From Modestobacter sp. (GTDB taxonomy: Bacteria; Actinomycetota; Actinomycetes; Mycobacteriales; Geodermatophilaceae): a stretch of DNA of 5,784 nucleotides. Position 1 is the first letter of the stretch. The number at the start of each line of letters is the position of its first letter. Location: NCBI GenBank assembly GCA_025966175.1, contig JAOPVN010000094.1, positions 1 to 5,784 of the forward strand, given 5' to 3'. Made by a program: the position numbers and the translations under genes. Of this stretch, positions 4,707 to 5,784 are shown piece by piece. The notes under the pieces were generated by a model. That model ran no database searches. It worked only from the letters and a program-made list of their open reading frames with translations, and was not told the origin of the DNA.

Positions 4707-5784
4707 TGGCCGGTGGCGGCCGCCCGGCGCCGGGCCAGCGCGTCGACGCTGGCGGCCAGCAGCAGGACCGCACCGGTGATGATGAAGTTGAGGTAGGCCG
4801 AGACCTGCAGCAGGCCCAGGCCGTTCGCGATGATCGCGATGACCAGACCACCCAGCACGGCGTCCCGCACCCGCCCCCGGCCGCCGAAGAGGCTGGTGCC
4901 ACCGATCACCGCAGCACCGACCGCGTACAGCAGCGTGTTGCCCCCACCGGAGGACGGGTCGACCGAGCTCAGCCGGGACGCCGCGGCGATGCCGCTGATC
5001 GCGGCCAGCGAGGAGGACAGCACGAAGACCAGGACGCGGATGCGGCTGACGCTGATGCCCGCCCGCCGGGCGGCCTCGGCGTTGCCGCCGACGGCGTACA
5101 CGTGCCGGCCGAACGACGTGCGGCTGAGCAGGAAGGTCAACAGCAGCAACAGCGCGACCACCACCGGCACCGCGTAGGGGATGCCGGCCAGCGTGAAGTT
5201 CGGGTTCAGTGCCCGGTTCACGTTGAGGATGCCGGTCACCGTGACGGTGATCGCGGCGATGACCACGATCCGCGCCAGCACGACCGCCAGCGGCTGCGAC
5301 GCCAGGTTGCGCGCCCGCTGCACCCGCCAGCGGTTGAGCTGGAGGGCCGCGTACAGCACCACGATGACGACGGCGAGCACCCAGCCCCACACCACCGACA
5401 TGCTGCTGTTGGTGAGGCCGACGAGCACCGGGTCGCGGACCGGCACGGTGCCGCCCTGGCCGATGAGCTTCAGCGTCACGCCCTGCCAGGCCAGGAACAG
5501 CGCCAGCGTCACCACGAACGACGGGATCCGGACCATGCTCACCAGCACGCCGGTGAACAGGCCGATCACCGCCCCGCAGACGACGGCCCCGAGTACCGCC
5601 CAGTACCAGGGCACGCCGTGCCGGGCCATCGCCACGGCCATGACGGCGGCGCAGACACCGCTCACCACGCCGGCGGACAGGTCGATCTCGCCCAGCAGCA
5701 GGACGAAGACCAGGCCCATCGCCAGCAGGCTGATCGGCACCGCCTGGACGAACAGGTTGGTGATGTTCAGCGGCGTCGGGAAGG
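4703..5784 (-). CDS. Sugar ABC transporter permease, xylose/ribose type (start beyond window)
   Basis: This is an inner-membrane permease subunit of the BPD_transp_2 family (XylH/RbsC-like), which forms the channel of a sugar importer together with an ATPase and a binding protein. The visible 359 residues begin at FPTPLNITNLF, a typical segment shortly before the first conserved membrane block, so perhaps 40-60 N-terminal residues lie outside; an internal GTG at 5740 is not the real start. Many hydrophobic helices are seen (about 17-31, 36-52, 60-84, 88-101, 131-147, 169-185, 202-220, 248-268, 285-298, 306-345). GEIDLSAG (31-38), VGGNAEAARRAGI (231-243, the loop that meets the ATPase) and AVIGGTSLFGGRG (291-303) are signatures of xylose-type permeases. 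The long form with extra helices fits XylH better than RbsC. ATPase and binding-protein genes would be expected to the right. The sugar itself cannot be read from sequence. Confidence 0.92.
   Translation of the reverse strand, partial: FPTPLNITNLFVQAVPISLLAMGLVFVLLLGEIDLSAGVVSGVCAAVMAVAMARHGVPWYWAVLGAVVCGAVIGLFTGVLVSMVRIPSFVVTLALFLAWQGVTLKLIGQGGTVPVRDPVLVGLTNSSMSVVWGWVLAVVIVVLYAALQLNRWRVQRARNLASQPLAVVLARIVVIAAITVTVTGILNVNRALNPNFTLAGIPYAVPVVVALLLLLTFLLSRTSFGRHVYAVGGNAEAARRAGISVSRIRVLVFVLSSSLAAISGIAAASRLSSVDPSSGGGNTLLYAVGAAVIGGTSLFGGRGRVRDAVLGGLVIAIIANGLGLLQVSAYLNFIITGAVLLLAASVDALARRRAAATGH

Noticed and set aside
4669..4902. N-terminal extension of the DUF1697 frame into the permease gene
   Set aside because: The extension is an out-of-frame reading of the permease 3' end. 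DUF1697 similarity starts at the GTG at 4668, which has its own ribosome binding site.
1..5784. Possible tRNA, CRISPR array, insertion sequence, phage or defence system
   Set aside because: I saw no cloverleaf, no regularly spaced repeats, no transposase or integrase motifs and no defence-type domains; all long genes are explained by housekeeping or transport families.

Overview
The window is very GC-rich and nearly all coding, with G/C at most third codon positions. It uses GTG starts, tight gene overlaps and a haem block of the actinobacterial type. I read it as chromosomal DNA of a high-GC actinomycete. Protein style and gene order suggest the Geodermatophilaceae (Blastococcus/Modestobacter-like), but that is an impression from memory and not a measured match.

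Left part (1-1406, minus strand): hemE (uroporphyrinogen decarboxylase, GTG start with a good ribosome binding site) is followed through a 4-base ATGA overlap by the start of a protoporphyrinogen/coproporphyrinogen oxidase gene that leaves the window at base 1. These are steps of haem synthesis and look translationally coupled. Middle (1407-4324, plus strand): a 130-base divergent gap leads to a DUF3000 gene that appears to be read from a leaderless promoter. Next come two inverted repeats, a LuxR-type response regulator whose phospho-acceptor Asp appears to be Glu, and an RNase D/HRDC exoribonuclease gene that abuts the regulator, possibly through a CTG start overlapping its TGA. The order hemG-hemE / DUF3000 / (regulator) / RNase D is a conserved actinobacterial housekeeping neighbourhood (compare hemY-hemE with Rv2680-Rv2681 in Mycobacterium tuberculosis).

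Right part (4325-5784): a 19-bp hairpin closes the plus-strand block. Facing it on the minus strand are a decayed DUF1697 gene (about half the usual length, internally deleted and frameshifted) and, upstream of that, the last 359 codons of a xylose/ribose-type sugar ABC transporter permease whose start lies beyond the window. A short hairpin overlaps the permease stop codon. This part looks like lineage-specific sequence placed next to the conserved haem/RNase D block.

I see no mobile element, CRISPR array, RNA gene or phage gene, and no clear new multi-gene system. The best leads are the atypical orphan response regulator with its structured leader, the probable CTG start of RNase D, and the DUF1697 remnant.
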